A DNA stretch of 64,000 nt, from contig NZ_BCZK01000012.1 of the NCBI RefSeq assembly GCF_001598695.1, positions 124,001 to 188,000 of the forward strand, written 5' to 3'. Position numbers and translations under genes: made by a program. A model generated the notes under the pieces. The model ran no database searches, was not told where the DNA came from, and was given only the letters and a program-made list of their open reading frames with translations. Of the stretch, positions 62,323-64,000 are shown piece by piece; the stretch's first letter is position 1; each line of letters opens with the position of its first letter. The DNA is from Klebsiella oxytoca NBRC 105695 (GTDB taxonomy: Bacteria > Pseudomonadota > Gammaproteobacteria > Enterobacterales > Enterobacteriaceae).

Positions 62323-62895
62323 ATGAATATAGAAGCCCAACATCGTAAAAAAGATCCTGTCCGCCTGCATAAGCAGCTGCTGGAATCCGCAGCCACTATC
62401 GCCGGTCGGGACGGTATCGCCTCGCTGTCGCTGAACGCCGTCGCGCGTGAAGCGGGCGTCAGCAAAGGCGGCTTACTGCACCATTTCCCCAACAAGCAGG
62501 CGCTGATTTTCGCTCTCTTTGCCCGTCTGCTGGCGATTATGGAAGAAGCGATTTCAGAGCTTATGGCCGCGGATAACGTCTCTTATGGCCGATTTACCCG
62601 CGCCTATCTGCGCTATCTGTCGGCGCCGGAACTCACGGACACCCAGGAGAGCCGCCAGCTGATGGTGCTGTCGCTGGCCATGCCGGATGAACCGGTGCTG
62701 CGAAAATGCTGGCGCGACTGGATGCTGGACCATCTGGCGAAAGGGGATGAACTGGACAATAGCCATACCGGCACGCTGGTGCGCTATGCGGCGGACGGCA
62801 TCTGGCTATCGGAATTAACCGAGGGGCGCACCATGAGCCCCAGGCACCGGCAGTCGCTGGTCAGCGATTTGACGAAGATGACGCTTCCTGCGTGA
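62323..62895 (+). CDS. TetR-family transcriptional regulator
   Basis: A 190-residue TetR protein. The HTH is L-S-L-N-A-V-A-R-E-A-G-V-S-K-G-G-L-L-H-H-F-P-N-K (about residues 35-58). The C-terminal ligand domain has S-R-Q-L-M-V-L-S-L-A-M-P. The start at 62323 is set by the palindrome that covers the upstream ATG. It precedes the membrane winged-helix regulator gene with an 18-bp gap and likely forms an operon with it and the FidL-like gene, under its own repression. Confidence 0.88.
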   Translation: MNIEAQHRKKDPVRLHKQLLESAATIAGRDGIASLSLNAVAREAGVSKGGLLHHFPNKQALIFALFARLLAIMEEAISELMAADNVSYGRFTRAYLRYLSAPELTDTQESRQLMVLSLAMPDEPVLRKCWRDWMLDHLAKGDELDNSHTGTLVRYAADGIWLSELTEGRTMSPRHRQSLVSDLTKMTLPA

Positions 62896-62912
62896 AGCAT
62901 GTTGAGGCCACG

Positions 62913-63713
62913 ATGCGCTATAACATCCATGGCCGTCTTATTTATGATGCAATGGACGGCACGCTAACGTTACCGGGAAGCGATGAGGCGGACAGCCAGC
63001 TGTCCATCACCGCCAACGCGCTGCTGTGGTTCTTCCTGCGCCACACCGAGGTGGTCAGCCGCGACGAAGTGCTTAAAAAAGTCTGGGATGACAATGGGTT
63101 AACCTCATCCAACAGCAATCTCAATCAATATCTGAGCATGCTGCGCAAAACCTTTCGCCACTACGATATCGACAACATTATCGTCACCGTATCGCGCGGA
63201 TTGCTGCAGCTCAATCCGGACCTCGCTATCGAGATGCTCGACGCCAGCCCGGAGCCGGAACCGGCGCCTGCGGCAGAAGCTGAGCCAGATCTGGCCACCG
63301 CCCCGGCAGAACAGAAGACCGTTTCCAGTCGCCACGCGCGCGGCACCTGCTGGTATCTGGCCGGCGGCTGCCTGCTCACCATCGCCCTGCTGCTGGTGGT
63401 CTGCAGTTTTCTCGGCGGCAGCACAGCGCACCCCATTACCCTGACGCAAATACGCCACAGCCAGTGCGAACTGCTGGCCAGCGATGAGATGCTGCGATCC
63501 GTTGCCGAAAGCGCCTACGGCAAGAATTTTGATGCTGTACGCCAGCGCCTGAAGCTGGAGTGCAAGCCCGGCGAACGCTTCGTCTTCTTCTATGGCGACC
63601 GGCTGGAAACCAACGGTCTGGGCCGGGTGTTCCTCGCCCACTGCGCGATGCATGAAGATAACCCGTTCAGCTACTGCGATAACTATTTTTATTATTCATG
63701 GAAGCCGCAATGA
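62913..63713 (+). CDS. Membrane-anchored winged-helix (CadC/ToxR-like) regulator
   Basis: A 266-residue protein with an N-terminal OmpR/PhoB-type winged helix (residues 1-105; H-T-E-V-V-S-R-D-E-V-L-K-K-V-W-D-D and L-R-K-T-F-R-H-Y), a Pro/Glu/Ala-rich linker (about 113-135), one membrane helix (about 148-170) and a periplasmic domain with several Cys. This is the CadC/ToxR plan: a one-component sensor that reads the periplasm and binds DNA. ATG 62913 has GAGG 5 nt upstream. Its end overlaps the FidL-like gene by 4 bp (ATGA), so that protein is its likely partner, as ToxS is for ToxR. Confidence 0.85.
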   Translation: MRYNIHGRLIYDAMDGTLTLPGSDEADSQLSITANALLWFFLRHTEVVSRDEVLKKVWDDNGLTSSNSNLNQYLSMLRKTFRHYDIDNIIVTVSRGLLQLNPDLAIEMLDASPEPEPAPAAEAEPDLATAPAEQKTVSSRHARGTCWYLAGGCLLTIALLLVVCSFLGGSTAHPITLTQIRHSQCELLASDEMLRSVAESAYGKNFDAVRQRLKLECKPGERFVFFYGDRLETNGLGRVFLAHCAMHEDNPFSYCDNYFYYSWKPQ

Positions 63714-64000
63714 GAATCGCCCCGCGCCCCTTTTTCGCCCTCTCCAGCCTGGTGTTTATTGCCGCCGCCGGGTTCTGCGCCTGGAAGCTGCTGCCGGTCG
63801 AAAACGGCGGGGTAATGAGCTGTTCGACAAAAGCGATTATGCGCTTTGAGAACATGGAGAAGGAGAACGTTAACGGCAATATCCATTTCAACTTTGCCGC
63901 CAACGGCAAAGGGTCGATGGTCGTTGAAGGCTACACCGATTCCGCCGCCGGCTGGCTTTACCTCCAGCGCTACGTCAAATTCAGCTACACCAGCAAGCGC
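63710..64000 (+). CDS. FidL-like membrane protein (partial)
   Basis: At least 97 residues, cut by the right edge. It begins M-R-I-A-P-R-P-F-F-A-L-S-S-L-V-F with one N-terminal membrane helix (about 8-24). A periplasmic domain follows with S-C-S-T-K-A-I-M-R-F and N-G-N-I-H-F-N-F. This matches the FidL-like proteins found after CadC/ToxR-like regulators in Klebsiella and Salmonella (marT-fidL). It probably tunes the upstream regulator. It is coupled to that gene by ATGA. Confidence 0.8.
   Translation, partial: MRIAPRPFFALSSLVFIAAAGFCAWKLLPVENGGVMSCSTKAIMRFENMEKENVNGNIHFNFAANGKGSMVVEGYTDSAAGWLYLQRYVKFSYTSKR

Overview
The window comes from the chromosome of an enterobacterium of the Klebsiella/Raoultella type. 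The evidence is GC-rich core genes with E. coli-like proteins, a complete 4-hydroxyphenylacetate (hpa) cluster with hpaG as two separate genes, a chromosomal fosA next to a LysR gene, a FidL-like gene at the right end, and many REP-type repeats (GTAGCCCGG...CGCCTCCGGG). Gene content matches the E. coli yjiG-yjiS-yjiR-yjiA-yjiX-btsT stretch (the 'immigration control region'), rearranged and with different accessory genes. The species cannot be fixed from the sequence.

Layout. 1-4.9 kb: a catabolic unit with a DgoK-type kinase (cut by the left edge), a sodium:solute symporter, a RidA protein and an N-acyl-D-amino-acid deacylase on the minus strand, and a divergent PLP-dependent D-amino-acid deaminase. 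Together they could take up an N-acyl amino-sugar acid, deacylate it, deaminate it to a 2-keto-3-deoxy sugar acid and phosphorylate that. 5-16.4 kb: the full 4-HPA pathway, hpaR / hpaG1-G2-E-D-F-H-I-X-A / hpaB-C, converting 4-HPA through homoprotocatechuate to pyruvate and succinic semialdehyde. 16.4-27.6 kb: a contact-dependent inhibition locus (cdiB, cdiA, cdiI on the minus strand), trailed by decayed orphan toxin and immunity cassettes. 28-31.6 kb: btsT-yjiX-yjiA, with a CRP site and three direct repeats fitting the BtsR/YehT motif.

31.7-41.2 kb is accessory: an aldehyde dehydrogenase, an Rpn-type nuclease, AraC and LysE genes, and a lower-GC two-gene helicase module (DnaQ-like exonuclease + RecQ, then UvrD-type helicase). 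The two helicase ORFs read as one roughly 1,737-residue protein if one base is added to a G7 tract at their junction. This module sits where E. coli K-12 carries restriction systems and is the best candidate for a little-described genome-defence or DNA-repair system.

41.4-57 kb: yjiN, mdtM, an ibrAB-like pair, a small DUF2164 gene, yjiM-yjiL-DUF3343 (double-cubane reductase, activator, putative S/Se carrier), an M20 amidohydrolase with yjiH-yjiG, a LysR gene, a MarR-HlyD-FUSC efflux operon with a 20-bp operator palindrome, yjiS and yjiR. 57-64 kb: acetamidase/formamidase with an APC permease, fosA with its LysR gene, a flavodoxin-fold oxidoreductase, a TetR gene under a long palindrome, a membrane-bound winged-helix regulator and a FidL-like gene cut by the right edge. 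No tRNA, rRNA, CRISPR array, complete insertion sequence or integrase was recognised.
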